Of a DNA stretch of 10,479 nt, positions 1 to 8,913 are shown piece by piece. Source of the DNA: an uncultured Propionibacteriaceae bacterium (GTDB taxonomy: Bacteria > Actinomycetota > Actinomycetes > Propionibacteriales > Propionibacteriaceae); assembly GCA_937859105.1 (NCBI GenBank), contig CALMAD010000110.1, forward strand, positions 1 to 10,479. The letters run 5' to 3'. The notes beneath the pieces are model-generated. The model was given only the letters and a program-made list of their open reading frames with translations, searched no databases and was not told the origin of the DNA. The position numbers and the translations under genes were made by a program. Numbering within the stretch: the first letter of the stretch is position 1; each line of letters starts with the position of its first letter.

Positions 1-38
1 CACCCAGGCGTCCGGTTTTCGTGGGCGCTCGACTACAT

Positions 39-50
39 GGAGGAACATTG
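39..50 (+). promoter_or_regulatory. Shine-Dalgarno and TTG start of the binding-protein gene
   Basis: GGAGGA at 39-44 lies just upstream of a TTG codon at 48-50; taking GGAG as the core leaves five bases of spacing. The frame also opens at a GTG at 21, but that start has no purine-rich site before it in the visible bases and would put nine residues (including an Arg and a His) ahead of the Lys-Arg-Lys n-region of the signal peptide. The TTG start gives a normal lipoprotein signal peptide, so I prefer it. The first 38 bases hold no other recognisable signal; the operon promoter is probably outside the window. Confidence 0.75.
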
Positions 51-1865
51 AAGATCCGAAAGCTCCTGACGGCGGCGGCCGCCGCGGCGGCCGGCGCACT
101 GGCCCTGTCCGCCTGCGCCGGTCCCGGCCCGGTGAACTCGAGCGCGATCAACGAGCAGAAGGTCGCCACGGTGTCGTGGAACCAGCCGTTCTACTCGTAC
201 AACGGTGAGTCGTCGTCCGGCAACAACGTGACGAACAACAACGTCATCTACATGACCAACGAGCAGGCCGGTTACTACAACAACGAGCTCAAGCTCACTC
301 CGAACCCGAAGTTCGCCACCTACGAGAAGGTGTCCGACAATCCGCTGAAGGTGAAGATCGCCCTCGCCGACACCGCGACGTGGTCCGACGGCGTGCCGGT
401 CACGGCGTCCGACGTCGTGCTGAGCTGGGCCGCCCACTCGACCAACTTCAACAACCACCAGGTGCAGACCGACGACGACGGCAACGTCAAGTCGCAGAAC
501 ACCGGCTCGCAGGTGTACTTCAACTCCGCCGACGCGGGCTTCGCGCTGATCAAGGACTTCCCCGAGATCGGCGACAACAACAAGTCGGTCACGTTCACCT
601 ACTCCAAGCCGTACGTCGACTGGGAGGTCAACGCCGCCCGCGTCACCGTCGGCCTCCCCGCGCACATCGTGGCGAAGAAGGCGCTCGGCACGGCCGACCC
701 GACCGCCGCGAGCCAGGCCCTGATGGACGCGTTCCAGAAGAAGGACAACGCGGCGCTGTCGAAGATCTCCAACACGTGGAACACGGCCTTCGACATGGTC
801 AACATGCCCGCCGACAAAGACCTGGTGGTCAGCAACGGCCCGTACACGATCTCCGACCTTAAGGAGAACCAGTTCATCACCCTCAAGAAGAACCCGAACT
901 ACAAGGGTGACCACGTGCCGTCGATCGACACGGTGACGATCCGCTTCGTCACCGAAGCGCAGGCCAACGTGACCGCCCTGCAGAACGGCGAGGTGCTCCT
1001 CGCTCAGCCGCAGTCCACCTCGGACATCCTGAAGCAGCTCCAGGGCCTGTCGAACGTCAACGTCGCCACGAGCCAGGGCGCCACCTACGAGCACGTCGAC
1101 GTCGTCTTCAACAACGGCGGCCCGTTCGACCCGGCGTCCTACGGGGGCGACGCGGCCAAGGCGCTCAAGGTGCGGCAGGCGTTCCTGACGTCGGTCCCGC
1201 GCCAGAGCATCGTCGACAACATCGTCAAGCCGCTCAACCCCGACGCCACGATCCGTAACTCGCTCGCGGTCGTCCCCGGCTCGCCGAACTACAACGACGC
1301 GGTCGCCAGCAACGGCATGGAGTCCACCTACGGTGGCGGAGACACGGCCAAGGCCAAGAAGCTGCTGCAGGAGGCGGGCGTCACGAACCCGACCGTCCGG
1401 TTCCTGTACGACAACACCAACACGCGCCGTCAGCAGGAGTTCACCTACATCCGCGACGCGGCGAACGCGGCCGGCTTCACGGTCGTCGACAAGGGCAGCA
1501 AGGACTGGTCGACGATGCTGCCGAACAACAAGCAGTACGACGCCTCGCTCTTCGGCTGGCAGTCCACCAGCACGGGCGTCGCCGAGTCGGACGCGACCTT
1601 CCGCACCAAGGGCCAGAACAACTACGGCGGCTACTCCAGCGCCAAGGTCGACGGCCTGCTGAACGAGCTTCAGGTCGCCACCGACCCGGCCAAGCAGAAG
1701 ACCATCCTGCAGGATGTGGAGAAGCAGCTCGTGGCGGACGCCTTCAGCCTGCCGATCTTCCAGTTCCCCGAGATCACGGCGTCGAGCAACAAGCTGGAGA
1801 ACGTCAGCTCGATCGCGCTGTCACCGACCTACTTCTGGAACTTCTGGGAGTGGAAGCTCAAGTGA
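48..1865 (+). CDS. ABC transporter solute-binding lipoprotein (family 5, Dpp/Opp type)
   Basis: Extracytoplasmic binding protein that captures the solute, probably a peptide, and delivers it to the permeases encoded just downstream. From the TTG start it is 605 residues. The signal peptide has a short KIRK n-region, a hydrophobic run dominated by seven alanines, and the lipobox L-S-A-C with the lipidated cysteine at residue 23, so the mature protein is anchored to the outer face of the membrane. The family 5 hallmark W-S-D-G-V-P-V-T-A-S-D-V-V begins at residue 112, followed by a tryptophan six residues on. Later segments such as N-P-N-Y-K-G-D (near residue 286) and the final F-W-N-F-W-E-W also fit the family. 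It is somewhat longer than a typical DppA (about 535) and rich in asparagine, especially near the N-terminus. The organisation SBP-B-C-DF supports the role; peptide specificity is inferred, since relatives bind nickel, glutathione or oligosaccharides. Confidence 0.93.
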   Translation: MKIRKLLTAAAAAAAGALALSACAGPGPVNSSAINEQKVATVSWNQPFYSYNGESSSGNNVTNNNVIYMTNEQAGYYNNELKLTPNPKFATYEKVSDNPLKVKIALADTATWSDGVPVTASDVVLSWAAHSTNFNNHQVQTDDDGNVKSQNTGSQVYFNSADAGFALIKDFPEIGDNNKSVTFTYSKPYVDWEVNAARVTVGLPAHIVAKKALGTADPTAASQALMDAFQKKDNAALSKISNTWNTAFDMVNMPADKDLVVSNGPYTISDLKENQFITLKKNPNYKGDHVPSIDTVTIRFVTEAQANVTALQNGEVLLAQPQSTSDILKQLQGLSNVNVATSQGATYEHVDVVFNNGGPFDPASYGGDAAKALKVRQAFLTSVPRQSIVDNIVKPLNPDATIRNSLAVVPGSPNYNDAVASNGMESTYGGGDTAKAKKLLQEAGVTNPTVRFLYDNTNTRRQQEFTYIRDAANAAGFTVVDKGSKDWSTMLPNNKQYDASLFGWQSTSTGVAESDATFRTKGQNNYGGYSSAKVDGLLNELQVATDPAKQKTILQDVEKQLVADAFSLPIFQFPEITASSNKLENVSSIALSPTYFWNFWEWKLK

Positions 1866-1930
1866 TCCGCCGCTAGCGCATATCACGGCGAAGACAACGA
1901 CGTTGGTCATCCCGGAACGCCCTTGACCAG

Positions 1931-1982
1931 GGCCTCGTGGGGGCAGAATGCCTCCCACGAGTCCGGGGTGGCCAACGTTTTT
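1931..1982 (+). promoter_or_regulatory. Intercistronic hairpin between binding-protein and permease genes
   Basis: CTCGTGGG at 1934-1941 pairs with CCCACGAG at 1954-1961. The inner bases GGCA (1942-1945) and TGCC (1949-1952) also pair around a GAA loop, leaving a single bulged T at 1953. This gives 12 base pairs, extendable outward by GG/CC at 1931-1932/1963-1964 past one mismatch. Five T residues follow at 1978-1982, about 14 bases after the stem, which is too far for a textbook intrinsic terminator. A smaller competing stem, GCCCT/AGGGC, lies at 1919-1933. The position suggests an attenuator or mRNA 3'-end stabiliser that makes binding protein exceed permease. As DNA, the 8-base inverted repeat could instead be an operator. 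Confidence 0.5.
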
Positions 1983-2021
1983 CGCTGAACCGCCCTCGAT
2001 CCCATCGCTCAAAGGCATCTC

Positions 2022-3544
<1,523 letters not shown>

Positions 3545-3548
<4 letters not shown>

Positions 3549-4771
3549 GCAACCAAGATCCCCGTCTCGATCCGCGGCTGGGCGCCGCGCCCGACGATGC
3601 GGTCACCGACGATCTGTCCGCCGAGGAGCACGGCCGCGGCGAGGGCGTCGGCGAGGCCAAGGAGGTGGAGGGCCTCTCCCAGGGGCAGCTCGTCTGGCGC
3701 CGGTTCATCCGGCACAAGGGGGCCATGTTCGGCCTGGGCGTGCTGATCGCCGTCATGCTGCTGTCGACCCTCACGATGGGGATCGGCCCGATCCCCGGCC
3801 TGTGGCACGTGCAGAACTTCAACTCGCCCGGCGACGTCCTGAACGGCGGGACGCCGACGCTGCAGATCCCCGGACTGTTCGGCGGCACGACCTTCGCGAT
3901 CGGCGAGCACCCGTTCGGCCAGAACAACATCGGCCAGGACATGTTCGCCCTCGTCATGAAGGGCGTCCAGACGTCGCTGTTCGTCATGTTCTGCCTGAGC
4001 GCGATCGCGCTGCTCGTCGGCGTCACCGTCGGCGCGCTCGCGGGGTACTACCGCGGCGTCCTCGACCAGGTGCTCATGCGGATCACCGACCTCGTCATCA
4101 CCCTGCCCGTCATCGTGCTCGGCGCGGTGCTCGGCAAGCTCGTCGGCATCCTGCCGATCCGCTTCAACGCGACCCCCGAGCAGACGCTGGCGATCAACAA
4201 CAACATGCCGCTGATCCTGTCGGTCGCGCTCGGCCTCGTGCTGTGGACGAGCCTCGCCCGCCTCGTGCGGTCCGAGTTCCTCGGCCTCCGCGAGCGCGAG
4301 TTCGTGGACGCCGCCCGCGTCGCCGGCGCGAGCGACTGGCGCATCATCACCAAGCACATGCTGCCGAACGCCGTCGGCGTCATCATCGTGAACACGACCC
4401 TGCTGATGAGCTCGGCCGTCACGCTGGAGGCGGCGCTGTCGTACCTGAACTTCGGTATCCGGCCGCCGAGCGTGTCGCTGGGCTACCTGATCACCGAGAA
4501 CCAGGGTGCGTTCGCGACCCGGCCGTGGCTGTTCTGGTGGCCCGGCCTGTTCATCGTCCTGCTGGCGCTGGCCGCGAACTTCATCGGCGACGGCCTGCGG
4601 GACGCCTTCGACCCGCGCATGCGCAAGATCCCCTCGGCCCGGCAGATGCGCCTGGCCACCCACCAACTGCCGGCCGACCAGGGCGTCCCGACGGCCGCCG
4701 CCGGCGCGACGGCGGCGTCCGAGAAGAGCGGGGCGAGCGAGACTGACGGCCCCACGAAGGAGGAGCGATGA
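3545..4771 (+). CDS. ABC transporter permease, DppC/OppC-like
   Basis: Second channel subunit, 408 residues. The ATG overlaps the stop of the previous permease as ATGA, implying translational coupling; there is only a weak purine-rich site upstream. The frame runs open further 5', but that part is the shadow of the other permease. Residues 1-48 are a polar, acidic extension. The OppC N-terminal helix is at about 60-80, followed by a periplasmic loop and the conserved P-F-G-Q-N-N-I-G-Q-D-M segment (123-133) that precedes the core permease domain. Five core hydrophobic segments follow. The EAA loop is at 252-280 (E-F-V-D-A-A-R-V-A-G-A through P-N-A-V-G). D-A-F-D-P-R at 353-358 marks the usual family C-terminus, after which an alanine- and charge-rich tail of about 48 residues continues. 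Length exceeds the usual 300 or so because of the two tails. Family assignment is firm; substrate is not. Confidence 0.94.
4757..4765 (+). promoter_or_regulatory. Strong Shine-Dalgarno for the fused ATPase gene
   Basis: AAGGAGGAG ends two bases before the ATG at 4768; the AGGAGG core is the best ribosome-binding site in the operon. It lies inside the end of the DppC-like gene, whose stop overlaps the ATPase start (ATGA). It therefore supports this start and efficient translation by either re-initiation or fresh initiation. Confidence 0.8.
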
Positions 4772-6579
4772 GCACCAGCGCCGAGCAGGCGGGCGCCGCA
4801 GGCGGCGGCCGCGGCGGCTTCGGGAGTGCCGTCAAGCTGTCGCGCAGTACCGGGGGCGAGGTCGCCAAGGGCGACACGATCCTCGACGTGACCGACCTGT
4901 GCGTGAACTTCTGGGTGAACGACGAGTGGTTCGTCGCCGCCGACCACGTCGACTACACGCTCCACGCCGGCGAGGTGCTGGCGATCGTGGGGGAGTCGGG
5001 GTCGGGCAAGACGCAGTCGTCCATGAGCCTCATCGGCCTGCTGCCGCCCAACGGGCGAGCGACGGGCTCGGCGAAGCTGAAGGGCGTCGAGCTGGTCGGG
5101 ATGTCGCAGAGCCGCATGCGCGAGGTGCGGGGCAACGAGATCTCCGTGATCTTCCAGGAGCCGATGACCGCGCTCAACCCGGTCTACACGGTGGGCTTCC
5201 AGATCGTCGAGACGCTGCGGACCCACTTCCTGATGGCCCCGACGGCGGCGAAGGAGCGGGCGCTGGAGCTGATGCGCCTGGTCGAGATCCCCGACCCCGA
5301 ATCCAGCTTCTACAAGTTCCCGCACCAGCTCTCCGGCGGCCAGCGGCAGCGCATCATGATCGCCCAGGCTCTGGCCTGCGACCCGAAGCTGCTCATCGCC
5401 GACGAGCCGACGACCGCGCTCGACGTCACGGTGCAGGCCGAGATCCTGAAGCTGATGCGCGAGCTGCGCGAGCGGGTGAACGCCGGCATCATCCTGATCA
5501 CCCACGACATGGGCGTGGTGGCCGACATGGCCGACACGATCATCGTGATGAAGGACGGCCGGGTCGTCGAGCACGGCACGTCCGACCAGATCTTCCACCA
5601 CCCGCAGCACCCCTACACGCAGGCGCTGCTGGCGGCCGTGCCGCACCTGGGGACGGCGTCCGACGACGTGACCGGCCACCCGGCCACCCTCGTCGCCCGC
5701 GACGACGTGCCGGTCCCCGCGCGCGACGGCGACCCGAACGTCACGCCGGCCCTGCTGCTGGACGACGTCGAGATCACCTACCCCAAGCAGGGACGCCGCC
5801 CCGCGTTCACCGCGGCGCGGCACATCAACCTGCGGGTCGACCCGGGCGAGGTCGTCGGCCTGGTCGGGGAGTCCGGCTCGGGCAAGACGACGATCGGGCG
5901 GGCGTCCGTAGCCCTGCTGCCGATCAGCGGCGGACGCCTCTCCGTCGCCGGCGTGGACCTGAGCGGGGCCACGCGCGCCGACCTGAAGAACTTCCGCCGG
6001 CAGGTGGGCATTGTGTTCCAGGATCCGGGCAGCTCGCTCAACCCGCGGCTGCCCGTCGGTGAGTCGATCGGCGAGCCGCTGCTGCTGCACGAGGGCCTCA
6101 AGGGCGCCGAGATCAGCAAGCGGGTGGAGGGCCTGCTCGACTCGGTCGAGCTGCCGCGCAGCATGCGCAACCGCTACCCGCACGAGCTCTCGGGCGGCCA
6201 GCGGCAGCGCATCGGCATCGCCCGGGCGCTGGCACTGAACCCGAAGCTGCTCATCGCCGACGAGCCGACCTCGGCGCTCGACGTGTCGGTGCAGGCGCGC
6301 GTGCTCGACCTGTTCCGCGACCTGCAGACCGAGCACGGCTTCGCGTGCCTGTTCATCAGCCACGACCTGGCCGTCGTCGAGCAGGTGTCGAGCCAGATCG
6401 CGGTCATGCACATGGGCTCGCTGGTGGAGGTCGGGCCGACGGAGGACATCGTCCAGCGCCCGCAGCACCTCTACACCCAGCGGCTGCTCTCGGCCGTCCC
6501 GGTGCCCGACCCCGACCAGCAGCGTGAACGCCGCGAACTGCGCGATTCGATCATTGAGCAGGAGCACATCGTCAGCTGA
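4768..6579 (+). CDS. ABC transporter ATP-binding protein, fused DppD-DppF (two nucleotide-binding domains)
   Basis: Cytoplasmic motor of the importer, with both ATPase domains in one 603-residue chain; in E. coli DppD and DppF are separate proteins. Residues 1-36 are a Gly/Ala-rich extension with no recognised domain. Domain 1 has Walker A G-E-S-G-S-G-K-T (75-82), the Q-loop F-Q-E-P, signature L-S-G-G-Q (188-192), Walker B L-L-I-A-D-E (208-213) and switch His 246. Domain 2 has Walker A (367-374), F-Q-D-P, L-S-G-G-Q (474-478), Walker B with D498-E499 and switch His 532. All catalytic residues are present in both halves, so both sites look competent. After each domain is the oligopeptide-transporter C-terminal motif (H-P-Q-H-P-Y-T and R-P-Q-H-L-Y-T). 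No cysteine cluster is seen in the tails. The ATGA overlap with the upstream permease and the matching EAA loops tie it to this transporter. Confidence 0.96.
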   Translation: MSTSAEQAGAAGGGRGGFGSAVKLSRSTGGEVAKGDTILDVTDLCVNFWVNDEWFVAADHVDYTLHAGEVLAIVGESGSGKTQSSMSLIGLLPPNGRATGSAKLKGVELVGMSQSRMREVRGNEISVIFQEPMTALNPVYTVGFQIVETLRTHFLMAPTAAKERALELMRLVEIPDPESSFYKFPHQLSGGQRQRIMIAQALACDPKLLIADEPTTALDVTVQAEILKLMRELRERVNAGIILITHDMGVVADMADTIIVMKDGRVVEHGTSDQIFHHPQHPYTQALLAAVPHLGTASDDVTGHPATLVARDDVPVPARDGDPNVTPALLLDDVEITYPKQGRRPAFTAARHINLRVDPGEVVGLVGESGSGKTTIGRASVALLPISGGRLSVAGVDLSGATRADLKNFRRQVGIVFQDPGSSLNPRLPVGESIGEPLLLHEGLKGAEISKRVEGLLDSVELPRSMRNRYPHELSGGQRQRIGIARALALNPKLLIADEPTSALDVSVQARVLDLFRDLQTEHGFACLFISHDLAVVEQVSSQIAVMHMGSLVEVGPTEDIVQRPQHLYTQRLLSAVPVPDPDQQRERRELRDSIIEQEHIVS

Positions 6580-6609
6580 TTGTCCGCCATGATGGAGGCG
6601 TCCCCGACC

Positions 6610-6628
6610 CGCCGTCACGGCGAAGGAG
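6610..6628 (+). promoter_or_regulatory. Short hairpin plus ribosome-binding site before the phosphofructokinase gene
   Basis: CGCCG (6610-6614) pairs with CGGCG (6618-6622) around a TCA loop, immediately followed by AAGGAG (6623-6628), which is six bases from the ATG at 6635. The Shine-Dalgarno sequence decides the start. The five-base stem abuts the ribosome-binding site and has no T run, so it is unlikely to terminate transcription. The 55-base gap shows no convincing promoter, so read-through from the transporter operon is plausible. Confidence 0.5.
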
Positions 6629-6634
6629 CACGCC

Positions 6635-8884
6635 ATGCGTGAGGTACCACCACTCGATCACGGACAAGGCAAACGAATCGGCATCCTCACCAGCGGTGGG
6701 GATGCCCAGGGAATGAACGCGGCCGTCCGCGCCGTCGTGCGCACCGCACTCACCTTCGGGGCGGACGTGTTCGCCATCTACGAGGGCTACCAGGGCATGA
6801 TCGACGGCGGCGAGGGCGTCCGCCAGTTCGGCTGGAACGACGTCGGCAACACGCTGCACAAGGGCGGCACGATCATCGGCACGTTCCGCAGCAAGGAGTT
6901 CCGCGAGCGGGCGGGGCGTCGCAAGGCGGCCGCCAACCTCGTCCGGAGCGGCATCGACCGGCTCGTCGTGATCGGCGGTGACGGCAGCCTCTCGGGGCTG
7001 AACGCCTTCAGCCAGGAGTGGCCGAGCCTGCTCGCCGAGCTCGTGGACGCCGGCGAGATCAGCCAGGCGGACGCCGACGCGCACCCGCGCCTGCGCTTCG
7101 CCGGGCTCGTGGGCTCGATCGACAACGACCTGGTCGGCGTCGACATGACGATCGGCGCCGACTCGGCGCTGCACCGCATCATCGACGCGATCGACGCGCT
7201 GACGTCGACGGCGGCGTCCCATCAGCGCAGCTTCGTCGTCGAGGTGATGGGACGCCACTGCGGCTACCTCGCCCTCATGGCCGCGATCGCGGGCGGCTGC
7301 GACTACGTGCTCATCCCGGAGAGCCCGCCCGCCGACGGCTGGGAGGACCGCATGTGCGCCGAGCTGCGGCGCGGCCGGGCCGCCGGACGCCGCGACTCCC
7401 TCGTGATCGTCGCCGAGGGCGCCACCGACCGGGCGGGCAACGCGATCCGCGCGGACGACGTCCGGCGGATCATCGAGGAGCGGCTGGGGGAGGACACGCG
7501 CGTGACGATCCTCGGCCACGTCCAGCGCGGCGGGACGCCGAGCGCGTTCGACCGCTGGTGCAGCACCTGGCTCGGCTACGCGGCGGCGCTCGAGGTGCTC
7601 GCCGACGACGGGCCCGAGGAGGGCCCGGTCATCGGGCTCAAGGGCAACCGCGTCACCAAGGTGCCTTTGATGGACGCCGTCCGCCGGACGCGCGAGGTGC
7701 CCGAACTCATCGCGGCGTCCGAGTACGACCAGGCCATGGAGTACCGCGGCGGCAGCTTCATGGAGATGGACCGCATCTTCCACGAGATGGCCGAGCCGGC
7801 CCGCGTCCAGGTGGACGAGGACACCAAGCGCATCGCGATCATCCACGCCGGTGGGCTCGCGCCCGGCATGAACACGGCCGCCCGGGCGGCCGTCCGCCTC
7901 GGCATCAGCCGCGGGCACGCGATGCTCGGCGTCCAGGGGGGCTTCGTCGGGTTGGCGGCCGGCGACGTCTCGCCGCTGTCCTGGAGCGACGTCGAGGGCT
8001 GGACGGGCGACGGCGGGGCGCACCTCGGGCTGCGCCGCCACATCCCGACCATCGAGGAGCTCTACCCCATCAGCCGCGCGCTGGAGGAGCACCACGTGGA
8101 CGCCCTCCTCGTCATCGGCGGGTGGAACGCCTACCAGGCCGCCTACCTGCTGAACCACGAGCGCGAGCGGTATCCGGCGTTCCGGATCCCGATCGTGTGC
8201 GTCCCGGTCAGCATCGACAACAACCTGCCCGGCTCCGAGATCGCGATCGGCACCGACACCGCGCTGAACACGATCGTGGAGACCCTCGACCGGGTGAAGA
8301 TGTCGGCCGAGGCCGTGCGGCGGGTGTTCGTCGTGGAGACCATGGGCCTCTACTGCGGCTACCTCGCGCTCATGAGCGGCCTCGCCGCGGGCGCCGAGAA
8401 GGCCTACCTGAACGAGGAGGGCATCACCCTCGACAAGCTCAACGACGACGTGCGGTGGCTGAAGGAGAGCTTCTCGGCAGGCCGCGAGCTGGTGCTCGCG
8501 ATGCGCAACGAGAAGGCGAACGAGCACTACACCACGGACTTCATCGCGGGGCTGTTCGAGGAGGAGAGCCACGGGCTCTACGACGTCCGGTCGACCGTGA
8601 TCGGGCATCAGCAGCAGGGCGGCGTCCCGACGCCGTTCGACCGGCTCCTGGCGACCCGGCTGGTGTCGCGCGCGCTGCGCCTCGTCACCGAGCAACTGGA
8701 CGCCGGCACCGACGAGAGCTTCTACCTCGGCCTGGTCGAGGCGAAGGTCCGGGCGCAGCCGTTGGCGGGGATGATGGGCCAGATGGAGCTGGAGCACCGG
8801 CGTCCGAAGAAGCAGTGGTGGCTCGACCTGCGCGACGTGGTCGGGGCCGTCTCCGTCGAGCCGCAGGGCAGACAGGAGGCCTAG
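6635..8884 (+). CDS. pfkA: Tandem-domain, eukaryote-type ATP-dependent 6-phosphofructokinase
   Basis: Phosphorylates fructose-6-phosphate to fructose-1,6-bisphosphate in glycolysis, in the cytoplasm. It has 749 residues in two PFK domains, against about 340 for usual bacterial PfkA. N-half: G-G-D-A-Q-G-M-N (21-28), R85, G-G-D-G-S (114-118), S-I-D-N-D (161-165, catalytic base D163), R198, M-G-R (205-207), E261, R289 and H-V-Q-R (295-298). All catalytic residues are present. G117 and G160 are the residues of the ATP-using, not pyrophosphate-using, type. C-half (from about 396): the ATP loops are degraded (G-G-L-A-P-G-M-N at 406, G-G-W-N-A at 495), but R468, S-I-D-N-N (526-530), R563, E626, R652, H658 and R722 are kept, the positions that bind fructose-2,6-bisphosphate in animals. 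Segments such as N-E-K-A-N-E-H-Y-T-T-D-F and H-R-R-P-K-K-Q-W-W closely match animal PFK as I recall it. Function is firm; allosteric control is inferred. Confidence 0.96.
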   Translation: MREVPPLDHGQGKRIGILTSGGDAQGMNAAVRAVVRTALTFGADVFAIYEGYQGMIDGGEGVRQFGWNDVGNTLHKGGTIIGTFRSKEFRERAGRRKAAANLVRSGIDRLVVIGGDGSLSGLNAFSQEWPSLLAELVDAGEISQADADAHPRLRFAGLVGSIDNDLVGVDMTIGADSALHRIIDAIDALTSTAASHQRSFVVEVMGRHCGYLALMAAIAGGCDYVLIPESPPADGWEDRMCAELRRGRAAGRRDSLVIVAEGATDRAGNAIRADDVRRIIEERLGEDTRVTILGHVQRGGTPSAFDRWCSTWLGYAAALEVLADDGPEEGPVIGLKGNRVTKVPLMDAVRRTREVPELIAASEYDQAMEYRGGSFMEMDRIFHEMAEPARVQVDEDTKRIAIIHAGGLAPGMNTAARAAVRLGISRGHAMLGVQGGFVGLAAGDVSPLSWSDVEGWTGDGGAHLGLRRHIPTIEELYPISRALEEHHVDALLVIGGWNAYQAAYLLNHERERYPAFRIPIVCVPVSIDNNLPGSEIAIGTDTALNTIVETLDRVKMSAEAVRRVFVVETMGLYCGYLALMSGLAAGAEKAYLNEEGITLDKLNDDVRWLKESFSAGRELVLAMRNEKANEHYTTDFIAGLFEEESHGLYDVRSTVIGHQQQGGVPTPFDRLLATRLVSRALRLVTEQLDAGTDESFYLGLVEAKVRAQPLAGMMGQMELEHRRPKKQWWLDLRDVVGAVSVEPQGRQEA

Positions 8885-8901
8885 GCGGGCCGCAGGCCCG
8901 C
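8885..8901. terminator. Hairpin between convergent genes, probable bidirectional terminator
   Basis: GCGGGCC (8885-8891), loop GCA, GGCCCGC (8895-8901) form a perfect seven-pair all-GC stem. It starts directly after the phosphofructokinase stop codon and lies 12 bases past the stop of the opposing ABC-F gene. It fills more than half of the 29-base convergent gap. There is no T tract on either side, which is common for actinobacterial hairpin terminators, so true termination is inferred from position and stem strength. Confidence 0.6.
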
Positions 8902-8913
8902 GTGGCGGCGGGC

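Noticed and set aside
1862..1886. Imperfect dyad GTGAT...CGCTAGCG...ATCAC at the end of the binding-protein gene
   Set aside because: The arms are only five bases, off-centre by one from the inner palindrome, and overlap the stop codon. It is too weak to call an operator or terminator.
1923..1949. Possible promoter TTGACC ... CAGAAT before the permease gene
   Set aside because: The -35 match is good, but the spacer is only 15 bases, the -10 box lies inside the hairpin, and no second element supports it.
4990..5013. First Walker A of the fused ATPase is followed by Gln instead of Thr (G-K-T-Q), considered as a possible degenerate site
   Set aside because: The catalytic Lys and Thr are intact, and the residue after G-K-[ST] varies in DppD-type domains. 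The other motifs of this domain are complete.
6554..6583. Possible promoter TTGAGC ... GATTGT before the phosphofructokinase gene
   Set aside because: The -10 hexamer matches the consensus at only three positions, and the -35 lies inside the ATPase coding sequence. It is within chance for this region.
4483..6636. A 717-codon - strand open frame opposite the fused ATPase
   Set aside because: No domains; low-complexity H/R/V/D composition. The + strand frame has both complete ATPase motif sets, so this is an antisense shadow.
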